Shown here piece by piece: positions 27,755-37,523 of a stretch of DNA of 64,000 nucleotides (within the stretch, counting starts at the first letter, position 1; the number at the start of each line of letters is the position of its first letter). The position numbers and the translations under genes are program-made. Origin of the DNA: Xanthomonas massiliensis. Its GTDB lineage: Bacteria > Pseudomonadota > Gammaproteobacteria > Xanthomonadales > Xanthomonadaceae. The stretch is taken from NCBI RefSeq assembly GCF_900018785.1, contig NZ_FCOY01000006.1:806001-870000 (forward strand), read 5' to 3'. A model generated the notes under the pieces. The model was given only the letters and a program-made list of their open reading frames with translations. It was not told the DNA's origin and searched no databases.

Positions 27755-28962
27755 CCGGCAACCACGCCCGAACGGCAGACAGAGGCGCAGCCATGAACGG
27801 CGCGCGCGCACTGTTCTTCATCGCACTGGGGTTGTTCAGCCTGTATGCCGTCGAGTTCGGCGTGGTCGGCATCCTTCCGGCCATCGTCCAGCGCCATGGC
27901 GTCAGCGTGGCCCAAGCGGGTTGGCTGGTCGCACTGTTCGCGGGCGTGGTCGCGGTGTGCGGGCCGGCCATGGTGCTGTGGCTGTCTCGCTTCGACCGGC
28001 GCAAGGTGCTGGCCAGCTCGTTGCTGGTCTTCAGCCTGTGCAGCCTGCTGTCGGCCTGGGCGCCCAGCTTCGGGGTGCTGATGGTGCTGCGCGTGCCGTC
28101 GGCCCTGCTGCATCCGGTGTTCTTCTCGGTGGCCTTCGCTGCGGCCGTGTCGCTGTACCCGCCGGAACGTGCCGCGCACGCCACCTCGATGGCCTTCCTC
28201 GGCACCACGCTGGGGCTGGTGCTGGGCGTCCCGCTGGCGACCTGGATCGAGGCCAGGGTGTCTTACGAGGCGGCGTTCTACTTCTGCGCGGCGATGAGCC
28301 TGATCGCTGCCGCCGGGCTTTGGACCATGCTGCCATCCAGGCCCGAAGCGCAGGCGGCCATGCCGGGACGTCCGCTGGCCGTTCTACGCAGGCCGACGGT
28401 GTGGCTGTCGATCGCGATGGCGGTGTGCGTGTTCGCCGCCATGTTCTCCGTCTACAGCTATGCCGCTGAATATCTGGCGCAGCAGGCGCGCCTGGGTGGC
28501 GAGGCGATCAGCGTGCTGCTGGCGGTCTTCGGCGTGGGCGGTGTGCTGGGCAACCTGCTGGCCGGGCGCGCGCTGGGACGCCGGCTCGCCTGGACCGTGC
28601 TGGGCTACCCCGTGGCGCTGGCAGTCGCCTATGGCGTGCTGCTGCTGTTCGCTTCGCCGTCGTTCGTGGCCATGCTGCCGATCTGCCTGCTGTGGGGCGC
28701 GGCGCACACCAGCGGTTTGATCGTCAGCCAGATGTGGATGACCTCGGCGGCGCCGGATGCGCCCGAGTTCGCCACCAGCCTCTATGTCTCGGCGGCCAAC
28801 CTCGGCGTGGTGCTGGGGGCGGCGGCCGGCGGCGGCTTCATCGAAGCAATAGGGATGCAGGGAACGGTTTGGAGCGGCTGGTTGTTTGCGGCGTTGGCGA
28901 TGGCTGCCGTGCTGGCCAGAAAGCCGTGGCGCTCAAACCTGCATGGATACATGGAGGGATGA
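27751..28962 (+). CDS. MFS transporter, second in tandem
   Basis: 403 residues from the ATG at 27751, which overlaps the previous stop (ATGA); a later start at 27793 with a better-looking hydrophobic N-terminus is possible. About 12 membrane segments and the loop LSRFDRRKVLASSLLVFSL mark a DHA1-type exporter. It has its own character (GLFSLYAVEFGVVGILPAIV) and is not a recent copy of its neighbour. The stop lies 5 bases from the convergent LysR gene. Confidence 0.9.
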   Translation: MTGNHARTADRGAAMNGARALFFIALGLFSLYAVEFGVVGILPAIVQRHGVSVAQAGWLVALFAGVVAVCGPAMVLWLSRFDRRKVLASSLLVFSLCSLLSAWAPSFGVLMVLRVPSALLHPVFFSVAFAAAVSLYPPERAAHATSMAFLGTTLGLVLGVPLATWIEARVSYEAAFYFCAAMSLIAAAGLWTMLPSRPEAQAAMPGRPLAVLRRPTVWLSIAMAVCVFAAMFSVYSYAAEYLAQQARLGGEAISVLLAVFGVGGVLGNLLAGRALGRRLAWTVLGYPVALAVAYGVLLLFASPSFVAMLPICLLWGAAHTSGLIVSQMWMTSAAPDAPEFATSLYVSAANLGVVLGAAAGGGFIEAIGMQGTVWSGWLFAALAMAAVLARKPWRSNLHGYMEG

Positions 28963-28967
28963 GAATG

Positions 28968-29885
28968 TCAGGCTTCCCAAGGTGCCTGCCGCCACTGTCC
29001 GGCAAGAAACTCCACGAACGCGCTGACCCGGCGCGGGACAGGCGCACGCTGCACGCGTACCGCCTGGATCGGCACCGCGGGTTCGGCCCAGTCGGGGAGC
29101 ACGCGCACCAGGTCGCCGCTGCGCAGCTCCTCCGCCACGTCCCAGGTCTCACGCAGCGCGATGCCCAAGCCGGCCCGGCACCAAGTACGCAGCGCTTCGC
29201 CATTGTCGCTGCGCAGCTCACCGGGCAACTCCACCTGCTCGATCGCACCGCGCCGGGTGGAGTGCCTGAGCGTCCACCGGAGCGGACGCAGCCCCGGGTA
29301 GGCGAACAGCAGGCATTGGTAGCGCAGCAGTTCACGTGGGTGGTCCGGGATGCCCAGGCGCCGCAGGTACGCCGGAGCCGCCACCAAGATGCGTCTGTTC
29401 TGTGCCAGCCGTTGACTGAAAAGACGCGAATCGGCCAGCCGCCCAACCCGGATCGCCAAGTCGAGATCACTGTCGTAGAGATTGACGACATGATCGCTCA
29501 ATTGCAGGTCGAACCCAAGCTGCGGATGGCGCTCGCGGAACGCGGCGGCCGCCGACGCGAGGTAACGCGCGCCCAGCGTCACCGGCGCCGTGATACGCAG
29601 CGTACCCGTCAAGGTCTGCACGCCTTTCCGGGCGACATCGGCAGCCTCATCCAGCAGCGCCAACGCGGGACGGGCGCGCTCGGCGACGGCTCGGCCTTCG
29701 TCGGTGATGCGCAGTTGCCGCGTGCTGCGCTCGAACAGCCGCGCGCCCAGCGCCTGTTCCAAGCGTGCGATCTGCTTGCTCACCGTGGCCGGTGCCAGGT
29801 CCAGCGCGCGGGCAGCGGCCGAGAAGCCGCCGCAGTCCACGACCTTCAGGAACACCGTCAGATCATCCAGATTGCGTATCGCCAT
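28968..29885 (-). CDS. LysR-family regulator, divergent from MFS-esterase
   Basis: 305 residues. The HTH (FSAAARALDLAPATVSKQIA, RLEQALGARLFERSTRQLRI) is followed by a full ligand-binding domain. It is divergent from the MFS gene at 30016 across a 130-base, fairly AT-rich gap and is expected to control the MFS/esterase pair. Confidence 0.92.
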   Translation of the reverse strand: MAIRNLDDLTVFLKVVDCGGFSAAARALDLAPATVSKQIARLEQALGARLFERSTRQLRITDEGRAVAERARPALALLDEAADVARKGVQTLTGTLRITAPVTLGARYLASAAAAFRERHPQLGFDLQLSDHVVNLYDSDLDLAIRVGRLADSRLFSQRLAQNRRILVAAPAYLRRLGIPDHPRELLRYQCLLFAYPGLRPLRWTLRHSTRRGAIEQVELPGELRSDNGEALRTWCRAGLGIALRETWDVAEELRSGDLVRVLPDWAEPAVPIQAVRVQRAPVPRRVSAFVEFLAGQWRQAPWEA

Positions 29886-30015
29886 TTATTCCGATCCATC
29901 ACAGATGTTTAGCCAATCTACTCCTTTTTGGAAGCATGTGACCTTTCCAGAATGAGGGCTGGATCACTGCGTTCGTCACGCCATCAGGCGACGAGCCCCG
30001 CCCTGGAGTCGCCAC

Positions 30016-31218
30016 ATGCCCGTTGCCATCTATGTCTTCACCCTTTGCGCCTTCGCCATCGGCTTCACCGAGTTCATCAGCATCGGTCTGGCGGCTTCCC
30101 TGGCCGACAGCCTGCAAGCGAGCGCCGCGCAAGTGGGGCTGGCGGTCACGCTGTATGCCGCCGGCGTGGTGATCGGTGCGCCGATCTTGACTGCGCTGGC
30201 GTCGGGATGGTCACGCAAGCGCCTGCTGCTGGTTGCCATGCTCGCCTTCACCGCTGGCAACGTGCTGGCGGCGCTGTCCACCGCTCTACCGCTGCTGTTG
30301 GCGGCGCGCCTGCTGTCGGGTCTGGCGCATGGCGTGTTCTTCGCTGTGGCGTCCAGTGTGGCGACGCGGCTGGTCGCGCCAGAGCGAGCGGGTGCGGCAC
30401 TGTCGCTGGTGTTCGGCGGCGTGACCGTGGCAATGGCGCTGGGCGTGCCGGCGGGCACCTGGCTGGGCAGCGTGCTGCCCTGGCAGTGGATCTTCGCGCT
30501 GATCGCGCTGTGCGGACTTGCGGGCGTGCTGGGCGTTGCCCGTTGGATGCCTGCGGGCGCGGGCGACATTGCCAGCAGCGGCCCAGGCTGGCGCCAGTTA
30601 CCAGTCCTGTTCGACCGCCGCCTGCTGGCGGGGGCCAGCCTGCCGCTGCTGTCCTATACCGGCGCCTTCGTCCTCTACACCTTCATCACACCCTTGCTGT
30701 TGCAGGTGACGCATACCGACATCCGTGGTGCGAGCGTGATCCTGCTGGCCTATGGCATCGGCGCGGCGATCGGCAATGTCGTGGGCGGACGGATGACCGA
30801 TCGCATCGGTATGGATCGCGCCTCGCTCTGGCTGCTGGCGGGCATCGCTGCCGTGCTGGCGCTGATCGGCTTGGCGCAGGACAGCTTCGCGTTGATGGTG
30901 ATCCTGGTCATGGCGCTGGGCTTGACCACCTACGGCGCCATTCCGCCGCTGCAATCGCGCATCCTGGGCCTGGCACGCCGCCATCGGCCGCAGGCGCTGG
31001 ACGTGGCGTCCGGGCTGAACATCGCGGCCTTCAATGCCGGCGTGGTCGTCGGCTCGATGCTGGGGGCGGCCAGCCTCGCACACTGGGGCCTGACCAGCCT
31101 GGCCTGGGTCGGGCTGGTGGTGGCGCTATTGGCCCTGGTGGCGTTGGGTTGGCAGCGACGCCTGCCGTCGATGCGCTTCGGCGCACCGGCGACAGCCGAG
31201 CAAGGGGCGCAGCCATGA
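30016..31218 (+). CDS. MFS transporter (DHA1 type)
   Basis: 400 residues with about 12 hydrophobic segments, beginning MPVAIYVFTLCAFAIGFTEF, a typical DHA1 start, and the TM2-TM3 loop ALASGWSRKRLLLV. It is the fourth MFS exporter in a 9-kb block. Its stop overlaps the esterase start by 4 bases (ATGA), linking the transporter to the hydrolase. Confidence 0.9.
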   Translation: MPVAIYVFTLCAFAIGFTEFISIGLAASLADSLQASAAQVGLAVTLYAAGVVIGAPILTALASGWSRKRLLLVAMLAFTAGNVLAALSTALPLLLAARLLSGLAHGVFFAVASSVATRLVAPERAGAALSLVFGGVTVAMALGVPAGTWLGSVLPWQWIFALIALCGLAGVLGVARWMPAGAGDIASSGPGWRQLPVLFDRRLLAGASLPLLSYTGAFVLYTFITPLLLQVTHTDIRGASVILLAYGIGAAIGNVVGGRMTDRIGMDRASLWLLAGIAAVLALIGLAQDSFALMVILVMALGLTTYGAIPPLQSRILGLARRHRPQALDVASGLNIAAFNAGVVVGSMLGAASLAHWGLTSLAWVGLVVALLALVALGWQRRLPSMRFGAPATAEQGAQP

Positions 31219-32150
31219 CCTTGCATCCCCAGGTTCGCGCCTTTCTCGATGCACGCGATCAGGCCGATCCCGGCATCGACTATCGCCGGATCAGCGCGGC
31301 CGAACTGCGTGCGGCGTTCGCCATCCCGGCCAGCCCGCCTCCAGCGGGAACCGGGTCGCTGCGGGTCGAGGATCGGCGCGTCCCGACACACGCAGGCGAC
31401 ATCGGCGCACGCCTGTACGTCCCGGCGGCTGCCGGGCCGCAGCCGGTCACGGTGTTCTTCCACGGCGGCGGCTTCTGCATCGGCGATCTGGAGACGACCG
31501 ACAGCGTGTGCCGCAGTCTGGCCGTCCATTCGCGTAGCATCGTGGTGTCGGTGGACTATCGTCTGGCACCCGAAGCGCCGTTCCCGGCCGGCGTGGACGA
31601 CGCGCAGGACAGCATGGCGTGGGTGGCCCGGCACGCTGAGTCCTTCGGGGGCGATGCCACGCGCCTGGCGGTGGCGGGGAACAGCTCCGGCGGGAACTTC
31701 GCAGCGGTCGTGGCGCAATGGGCGCGTGGCGAGCAGATCGCTTTGCGACACCAGCTTCTGCTGTTTCCGGTCACCGACCTCAGCCGAGAATCCGCATCCC
31801 ACGCCGCGTTCGCCAACGGCTACTTACTGACGGCGGACATGATGCGCTGGTTCCGGCGGCACTACCTGCCAGTGACCAACCAGGCGGCCGATCCGCGCAC
31901 ATCGCCGCTGCTTCAGAGCGATCTGGCCGGGGTCACCCCGGCGACGATCTTTACCGCCGAGTACGACGTGCTGCGCGACGAGGGCGAAGCCTACGGGGCC
32001 GCCCTGCGGCGAGCGGGTGTTCCGGTTCACTGCAAACGCTGGGACGGGCTGATTCACGACTTCACGCTGATGGCAGACCGCATCGCCGATGCGGAAACGG
32101 CGTTGCGCGAAGCCGGCGAAGCCTTGCGCTTGGCGCTACACGCAACGTGA
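31215..32150 (+). CDS. Alpha/beta hydrolase, HSL-type esterase
   Basis: 311 residues of the alpha/beta-hydrolase fold. The oxyanion motif HGGGF (VTVFFHGGGFCIGDLE), the nucleophile elbow GNSSGGN and the C-terminal HDF (GLIHDFTL) complete the triad region of hormone-sensitive-lipase-like esterases. A cytoplasmic carboxylesterase on short acyl esters is likely. Coupling to an MFS pump suggests linked modification and export of a toxic ester or antibiotic, which is an inference. Confidence 0.9.
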   Translation: MTLHPQVRAFLDARDQADPGIDYRRISAAELRAAFAIPASPPPAGTGSLRVEDRRVPTHAGDIGARLYVPAAAGPQPVTVFFHGGGFCIGDLETTDSVCRSLAVHSRSIVVSVDYRLAPEAPFPAGVDDAQDSMAWVARHAESFGGDATRLAVAGNSSGGNFAAVVAQWARGEQIALRHQLLLFPVTDLSRESASHAAFANGYLLTADMMRWFRRHYLPVTNQAADPRTSPLLQSDLAGVTPATIFTAEYDVLRDEGEAYGAALRRAGVPVHCKRWDGLIHDFTLMADRIADAETALREAGEALRLALHAT

Positions 32151-32168
32151 CGAGCACGGAGGGTTGCG

Positions 32169-33113
32169 ATGGAACTACGACACCTTCGCTGCTTCCTGGC
32201 CGTTGCCGAAGAATTGCACTTCGCGCGTGCAGCCGAGCGACTGCATATCGAGCAGTCGCCGCTGTCACGAGCCATCAAGGAACTGGAGGAAGAGCTGGGC
32301 GTGGTGCTGTTCGCCCGTACCACGCGCAGCACGCGGCTGACCCGCGCCGGCAAGCTGTTCCTGGATCATGTGCCGCGCGTCTTCGCCGCTTTGCAGCAGG
32401 CGCGCGACAGCGTGAAGGCGGCCGCCAACGGCTTCCACGGCCAGTTGCGCATCGCGTTGTCCGACGGCATCACGCCGTCGCGGCTACCCGCCTTGCTGGC
32501 GCTGTGCCGGCAGGAAGAACCGGAAGTCGAAATCCGCCTGACGGAAGTGCCGCTGGCGCAACAAATTAAGGGCCTGCACGACGACCTGTACGACGTGGGC
32601 TTTGCCCGTGCCGATGAAGTCGGCGATGGCATCGTTGCAATGCCCGTCTGGAACGATCCGCTGATGGTGGCCGTGCCCGCGCGGCATCCCTTGCTGGCCC
32701 ACAAACGCATCCCGCTCGAAGAGCTGCTGCGCTACCCGCTGGTGCTGTGCGATCAGCAGGCATGCGAAGGCCATGCGCGGCAGGTCGAGCGCGTGCTGCG
32801 TCGCGTGGACATGGAACCGCTGGTGGCCGAGCGGGTGGTGTCGTGCGACCTGATGATGGCGCTGGTTTCGGCCGGCTTTGCATTGGGCCTAACCGGCGCC
32901 GCGCACATCGCGGCCAGCCGAGAACAGGGCGTTGTCGCGCGGCCGTTGGTCGGCCGCTCGCCGATGCTCACGACCTACCTGCTGCGCCTGGTTAGCGAAC
33001 CTTCGGAAACGCTGGCCCGTTTCATCGAGCGCGTACAGGCCATCGAGTCACCGGAAGACACAGGGCCAACACCGGACGACGATCCCGACTCCCTGGAGGA
33101 CGCCGAACCATGA
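32169..33113 (+). CDS. LysR-family regulator of the Tn4371-type backbone
   Basis: 314 residues. The HTH (FARAAERLHIEQSPLSRAIK, LEEELGVVLFARTTRSTRL) is followed by a standard effector domain and an acidic tail. Unlike the three cargo LysR genes it lies on the plus strand and is coupled (4-base overlap) to the EexN lipoprotein gene and then traG. This position is conserved in Tn4371-like ICEs, so it may regulate transfer genes. Confidence 0.9.
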   Translation: MELRHLRCFLAVAEELHFARAAERLHIEQSPLSRAIKELEEELGVVLFARTTRSTRLTRAGKLFLDHVPRVFAALQQARDSVKAAANGFHGQLRIALSDGITPSRLPALLALCRQEEPEVEIRLTEVPLAQQIKGLHDDLYDVGFARADEVGDGIVAMPVWNDPLMVAVPARHPLLAHKRIPLEELLRYPLVLCDQQACEGHARQVERVLRRVDMEPLVAERVVSCDLMMALVSAGFALGLTGAAHIAASREQGVVARPLVGRSPMLTTYLLRLVSEPSETLARFIERVQAIESPEDTGPTPDDDPDSLEDAEP

Positions 33114-33373
33114 AGAAGACCATCCCATTCTTGTTGGCTGCGATACTGACTGGCTGCGGCCCGAACGAAGCGCCAGAGAACAAGAACGTGCCGACCGTTG
33201 ACGAACTGGCGTCCGATCCCTCGCGCCTGAAAGAGCTGCGCCAGCAATGCAAGACTGATCGCGCCACGCTGGGCGACGTGCTGTGCAACCGGGTGGCCGA
33301 AGCCACGCGCAAGCGGTTCTATGGCGACGGCAAGGCGCCATATACGCCGCCGGAAAATCCGCCCAAGTTCTGA
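33110..33373 (+). CDS. EexN-family entry-exclusion lipoprotein
   Basis: 87 residues with a lipobox AAILTGC (acylated Cys16) and the EexN pattern TVDELASDPSRLKELRQQC followed by paired Cys (LCNRVAEATRKRF). EexN-type proteins sit in the envelope and block redundant conjugative entry. It overlaps the LysR stop and is followed by an intrinsic terminator, so transfer genes downstream need their own promoter. Confidence 0.87.
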   Translation: MKKTIPFLLAAILTGCGPNEAPENKNVPTVDELASDPSRLKELRQQCKTDRATLGDVLCNRVAEATRKRFYGDGKAPYTPPENPPKF

Positions 33374-33416
33374 TCGCAGGCGATACGCCACGAAACTTCT
33401 GATTTTCTGCCCGACG

Positions 33417-33448
33417 CGCCGCAGCGCGCCTTCGCTTGCGGCGTTTTT
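33417..33448 (+). terminator. Intrinsic terminator after the EexN gene
   Basis: CGCCGCA (33417-33423) pairs with TGCGGCG (33437-33443) and is followed by TTTTT (33444-33448), 44 bases after the lipoprotein stop. Confidence 0.8.
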
Positions 33449-33608
33449 CTTTGGCGCGATGCAGCCCCAATTCTTTCCAATTACTCGACCTTTCTTCCGA
33501 TAACGGTCTTTGACCGGCACTGACCCGGCACTGATTCTCAGGTCATTCGGCACGTCCATGTGCCGCGCTTGAACGAGGAATCAGCGCAGAGGAATCGGAG
33601 GCCAGTCT

Positions 33609-35609
33609 ATGCAAGGTCAGGGCGTATTGTTCGGGCAGATCGCCGCCGTCTTCGGCATCGTGATCGCCGGTGTGTGGGGTGCCACGCAATGGACAGCCGC
33701 CGCCCTGGGCTATCAGCTACGCCTTGGCTCGCCCTGGTTCGATTTCTTCGGCACGCCGGTTTATCACCCTTGGCGGCTGTTCGAGTGGTGGTTCTTCTTC
33801 GACGCCTATGCGCCGCATGTCTTCGACACCGGCGGCGCGATTGCGGGCGGCAGCGGACTGCTGGCCGTGGTGGTCGCCATCGCCATGTCGGTGTGGCGCT
33901 CGCGGCAGGCCAAGCTGGTCACGACCTACGGCTCGGCGCGCTGGGCTGATGCCGCCGACATCCGCAAGGCTGGGCTGACTCAGCCGGCCGGCGTCTTCCT
34001 CGGCCTGCACCGCGACCAATACCTGCGCCACGAAGGCCCGGAACACGTCTTGACCTTTGCGCCGACCCGCAGCGGCAAAGGCGTCGGCCTGGTCGTTCCC
34101 ACCTTGTTGAGCTGGCCTGCGTCCGCCGTCATCCACGACATCAAGGGCGAGAACTGGCAGATCACGGCCGGCTGGCGTTCGCGTTTCTCGCATTGCCTGC
34201 TGTTCAACCCGACCGATGCGCAGTCGGCGGCCTACAACCCGCTGCTGGAGGTACGGCGCGGCGCGCATGAAGTGCGCGACGTGCAGAACATCGCGGACAT
34301 CCTGGTCGATCCCGAAGGCGCGCTGGAGAAGCGCAACCACTGGGAGAAGACCAGCCACGCGCTGCTGGTCGGCGCGATCCTGCATGTGCTGTACGCGGGC
34401 GAAGACAAGACGCTGCGCGGCGTGGCGAACTTCCTCAGCGACCCGGCTTGCCCGTTCGAGCTGACCTTGCACCGGATGATGACGACGAAGCACCTGGGCG
34501 ACGCACCGCACCCGGTTGTCGCGTCTGCTGCGCGCGAAGTGCTCAACAAGTCGGACAACGAGCGTTCCGGCGTGTTGAGCACCGCCATGTCGTTCCTCGG
34601 CCTGTACCGCGATCCGACCGTGGCCGCAGTCACGTCGCGCTGCGACTGGCGCATCGCTGACCTGATCGCGTCCAAGCATCCGGTGTCGCTGTATCTGGTG
34701 GTGCCGCCTTCGGACATTTCGCGCACCAAGCCGCTGATCCGTTTGATCCTCAACCAGATCGGGCGACGGCTCACCGAATCGCTGGATGGCAGCGACGGCA
34801 TCGCGCGCCGCCACAAGCTGCTGCTGATGCTTGATGAGTTCCCGGCGCTGGGGCGGCTGGACTTCTTCGAGACGGCGCTGGCCTTCATGGCGGGCTATGG
34901 CATCCGCAGTTTCCTGATCGCGCAGAGCCTGAATCAGATCGACAAGGCGTATGGGCAGAACCATTCCATCCTCGACAACTGCCATGTGCGCGTGACGTTC
35001 GCCACGAACGACGAACGCACGGCCAAACGCATTTCCGAGACGCTGGGCACGGCAACCGAGTTGCGTGCGCAGCGCAACTACGCCGGCCACCGGCTCGCAC
35101 CGTGGCTGGGGCACCTGATGGTGTCGCGGCAGGAGACAGCCCGGCCGCTGCTGACGCCGGGCGAAGTGATGCAGCTTCCGCCCGATGAAGCCGTGGTGAT
35201 GGTGTCCAGCGTCGCACCGATCAAGGCGAAGAAGCTGCGCTACTACGCCGACGCCAATTTCAAGCAGCGCGTACTGCCGTCGCCCGTGCTGGCGTCCGGG
35301 CAGTACGCCGACGCGCCGCCATCGCGGCCCGACGACTGGAGCGGCCTGGCGATCCCTGCCGTACCCGCCGCGCCGGCCACGGTATCCGCCGATGCCTTGG
35401 GCGGCCCCGATGACGGCGGCCCGCGCCGCCAGCCGGAGCTAACCGAAGTCACCGAATACAGCCCCGAACCGCTGTCGTCAGGCAACGACCTGGGGCTGCT
35501 CGATGACGACGACGACCTGCCGCTGCCGCTCCCTGGCCAGCTCGACCCGGCCATGCAGCGCACGGCCCGGCTGGCATCGCTGAACCCCAACGACGGAATC
35601 GACTTATGA
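33609..35609 (+). CDS. traG: Type IV coupling protein TraG (VirD4-like ATPase)
   Basis: 666 residues. N-terminal membrane segments (to about 100), Walker A TFAPTRSGKGVGLVVPTLL (about 152-170) and Walker B LLLMLDEFPALGRL (about 400-413) define the T4SS_DNA_transfer family. It hands the relaxase-DNA complex to the secretion channel. The acidic Pro-rich C-terminus (DLGLLDDDDDLPLPLPGQ) is typical of this subgroup. It is first in the operon running to 45954; its stop overlaps the next gene. Confidence 0.95.
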   Translation: MQGQGVLFGQIAAVFGIVIAGVWGATQWTAAALGYQLRLGSPWFDFFGTPVYHPWRLFEWWFFFDAYAPHVFDTGGAIAGGSGLLAVVVAIAMSVWRSRQAKLVTTYGSARWADAADIRKAGLTQPAGVFLGLHRDQYLRHEGPEHVLTFAPTRSGKGVGLVVPTLLSWPASAVIHDIKGENWQITAGWRSRFSHCLLFNPTDAQSAAYNPLLEVRRGAHEVRDVQNIADILVDPEGALEKRNHWEKTSHALLVGAILHVLYAGEDKTLRGVANFLSDPACPFELTLHRMMTTKHLGDAPHPVVASAAREVLNKSDNERSGVLSTAMSFLGLYRDPTVAAVTSRCDWRIADLIASKHPVSLYLVVPPSDISRTKPLIRLILNQIGRRLTESLDGSDGIARRHKLLLMLDEFPALGRLDFFETALAFMAGYGIRSFLIAQSLNQIDKAYGQNHSILDNCHVRVTFATNDERTAKRISETLGTATELRAQRNYAGHRLAPWLGHLMVSRQETARPLLTPGEVMQLPPDEAVVMVSSVAPIKAKKLRYYADANFKQRVLPSPVLASGQYADAPPSRPDDWSGLAIPAVPAAPATVSADALGGPDDGGPRRQPELTEVTEYSPEPLSSGNDLGLLDDDDDLPLPLPGQLDPAMQRTARLASLNPNDGIDL

Positions 35610-36082
35610 GCCAATACCGCCTCAATCTGTTCATCCAGCACGAGCACGCCAAGCGCCTGGACGAGCTGGCCGCCAAGAAAGGCGTGTCCAAATCGTCCAT
35701 CGTCGCGGCGGCGCTGGCGTCCTGGCTGTCACCGGACGCTGGCGACCAGCGCGAGGCGGCGATCGCCAAACGGCTGGATCGCCTGTCGCGACAGGCCGAG
35801 CGCCTGGAGCGCGACCAGAACATCCAGATCGAAACCCTGGCGCTGTTCATCCGCTACTTCCTGACCGTCAGCACGCCGGTTCCCGAAGCCCATCAGGACG
35901 CCGCCCGCGCCCAAGGCAAAGCGCGCTTCGAGCAGTTCGTCGAACAGCTCGGCCGCCACCTGCTGCGCGGGCGCAGCCTGGTGCGCGATGTGGTGGAGGA
36001 ACTGCACCCCGACCCCATGCGGATGGATGACGCAGCGGCAATGTCTTCCGCCCATGAACGTACCGCGGAGCGTGCGTCATGA
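35606..36082 (+). CDS. CopG-family ribbon-helix-helix protein
   Basis: 158 residues with an N-terminal RHH motif (QYRLNLFIQHEHAKRLDELA, KKGVSKSSIVAAAL) and a helical C-terminus. Coupled to traG and trbB by 4-base overlaps. Conserved in Tn4371-like and related ICEs between traG and trbB, where it may autoregulate the trb operon. The C-terminal half has no recognised domain. Confidence 0.88.
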   Translation: MSQYRLNLFIQHEHAKRLDELAAKKGVSKSSIVAAALASWLSPDAGDQREAAIAKRLDRLSRQAERLERDQNIQIETLALFIRYFLTVSTPVPEAHQDAARAQGKARFEQFVEQLGRHLLRGRSLVRDVVEELHPDPMRMDDAAAMSSAHERTAERAS

Positions 36083-37149
36083 GCGCCGTTCCGCAACTTC
36101 CACCCGAACCGCGTTCGTCGTCCGCGACTTCGCTAGATCGCCGCATCCAGATGTTGCGCACGGCAATGGGGCCGCTGATCGCCACCGCGCTGGAAGACCC
36201 GGACGTGGTGGAAATCATGCTCAATCCCGACCGCACCCTATGGGTGGATCGGCTGTCGTCGGGCCGCGCACCGCTGGGCGTCGAACTGCCCGAAGCCGAT
36301 GGCGAACGCATCATCCGCCTGGTCGCGGCGCACGTCGGCGCGGAAGTGCATCGCGGCCAGCCGCTGCTGACCGCCGAGCTGCCGGAGACGGGCGAACGCT
36401 TCGAGGGCATCTTGCCGCCTGCCGCGCCCGGCCCGGCGTTCGCGCTGCGCAAGCGCGCCGTGAGCATCATCGGCCTGGATCGCTACGTGGCCGACGGCAT
36501 CCTGACCGCCGGCCAGGCGGACTTCCTGCGCCGCGCCGTGCGCGAGCGGCAGAACATCCTGATCGCGGGCGCGACCAGTAGCGGCAAGACCACGCTCGCC
36601 AATGCCTTGCTGGCGGAGATTGCCGCGACGGGCGACCGCGTGCTGGTGCTGGAGGACACCATCGAGTTGCAATGCGCGGCGCGTGACCATGTACCGCTGC
36701 GCACCCGTGCGGGCGTGGTGTCGATGCAGGAGTTGGTGCGCGCCACGATGCGCCTGCGGCCCGACCGCGTGATCGTCGGCGAAGTGCGCGGCGGCGAAGC
36801 CCTCGACCTCATCAAGGTGTGGGGCACCGGCCACCCCGGCGGCATTGCCACGATCCACGCCGGCTCCGCGCTGGGCGCGCTGCTGCGGCTGGAGCAACTG
36901 ATTCTCGAAGTCGCGGTGAACCCGCCGCGTGCGCTGATCGCCGAGGCGGTCAATGTCGTCATCCATATCGCCGGACGTGGCCGCAAGCGCCGCGTCGAAA
37001 GCATCGCTCGCCTCAATGGCTTCGACGCCGCCGGCTACCAACTGGCGGACGTGCTGGAAACGCCGTTTCCCGAACTGCCGCCGGTTTCCCTCGCAGCCGC
37101 CGCTGCTGCGCCTTTCCCGTCCCCTGACCAATCTGGAGAACTGCCATGA
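36079..37149 (+). CDS. trbB: Conjugal transfer ATPase TrbB (VirB11-like)
   Basis: 356 residues. Walker A is ILIAGATSSGKTTLANALL (about 160-178), Asp box VLVLEDTIELQC, His box RPDRVIVGEVRGGEALDLIK and HPGGIATIHAG: all marks of a VirB11 hexameric secretion ATPase at the inner face of the T4SS. It drives pilus assembly and substrate transfer. Overlaps both neighbours by 4 bases. Confidence 0.95.
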   Translation: MSAVPQLPPEPRSSSATSLDRRIQMLRTAMGPLIATALEDPDVVEIMLNPDRTLWVDRLSSGRAPLGVELPEADGERIIRLVAAHVGAEVHRGQPLLTAELPETGERFEGILPPAAPGPAFALRKRAVSIIGLDRYVADGILTAGQADFLRRAVRERQNILIAGATSSGKTTLANALLAEIAATGDRVLVLEDTIELQCAARDHVPLRTRAGVVSMQELVRATMRLRPDRVIVGEVRGGEALDLIKVWGTGHPGGIATIHAGSALGALLRLEQLILEVAVNPPRALIAEAVNVVIHIAGRGRKRRVESIARLNGFDAAGYQLADVLETPFPELPPVSLAAAAAAPFPSPDQSGELP

Positions 37150-37523
37150 CGCACGCCCATGCTTTCCGTACTTCCGTAAATCCGGCGCCCATCCTTGCAC
37201 GCCTGCGGCGCCTGGCCCGGCCTGCCCATCGGGGCCTGATGCTGGCGGCCATCATGCTGATGACGGCCGGCACGGCGCAGGCCGCCGGTTCCTCGATGCC
37301 CTGGGAAGGGCCGCTGCAATCCATCCTGGAGTCGATCCAGGGGCCGGTGGCGCGCATCGTGGCGGTGATCATCATCATCGCCACCGGCCTGGCGCTCGCC
37401 TTCGGCGACACGTCCGGCGGATTCCGCAAGCTGATCCAGATCGTCTTCGGTCTGTCCATCGCGTTCGCGGCTTCGAGCTTCTTCCTGTCGTTCTTCAGCT
37501 TCTCCGGCGGGGCGGTCGTATGA
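37146..37523 (+). CDS. trbC: Conjugal pilin TrbC
   Basis: 125 residues. A long signal peptide ends near GTAQA, followed by a short mature pilin with two hydrophobic stretches (IVAVIIIIATGLALAFG and IQIVFGLSIAFAASSFF). TrbC/VirB2 pilins of this group are trimmed and cyclised by TraF (gene at 17964). Confidence 0.93.
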   Translation: MTHAHAFRTSVNPAPILARLRRLARPAHRGLMLAAIMLMTAGTAQAAGSSMPWEGPLQSILESIQGPVARIVAVIIIIATGLALAFGDTSGGFRKLIQIVFGLSIAFAASSFFLSFFSFSGGAVV

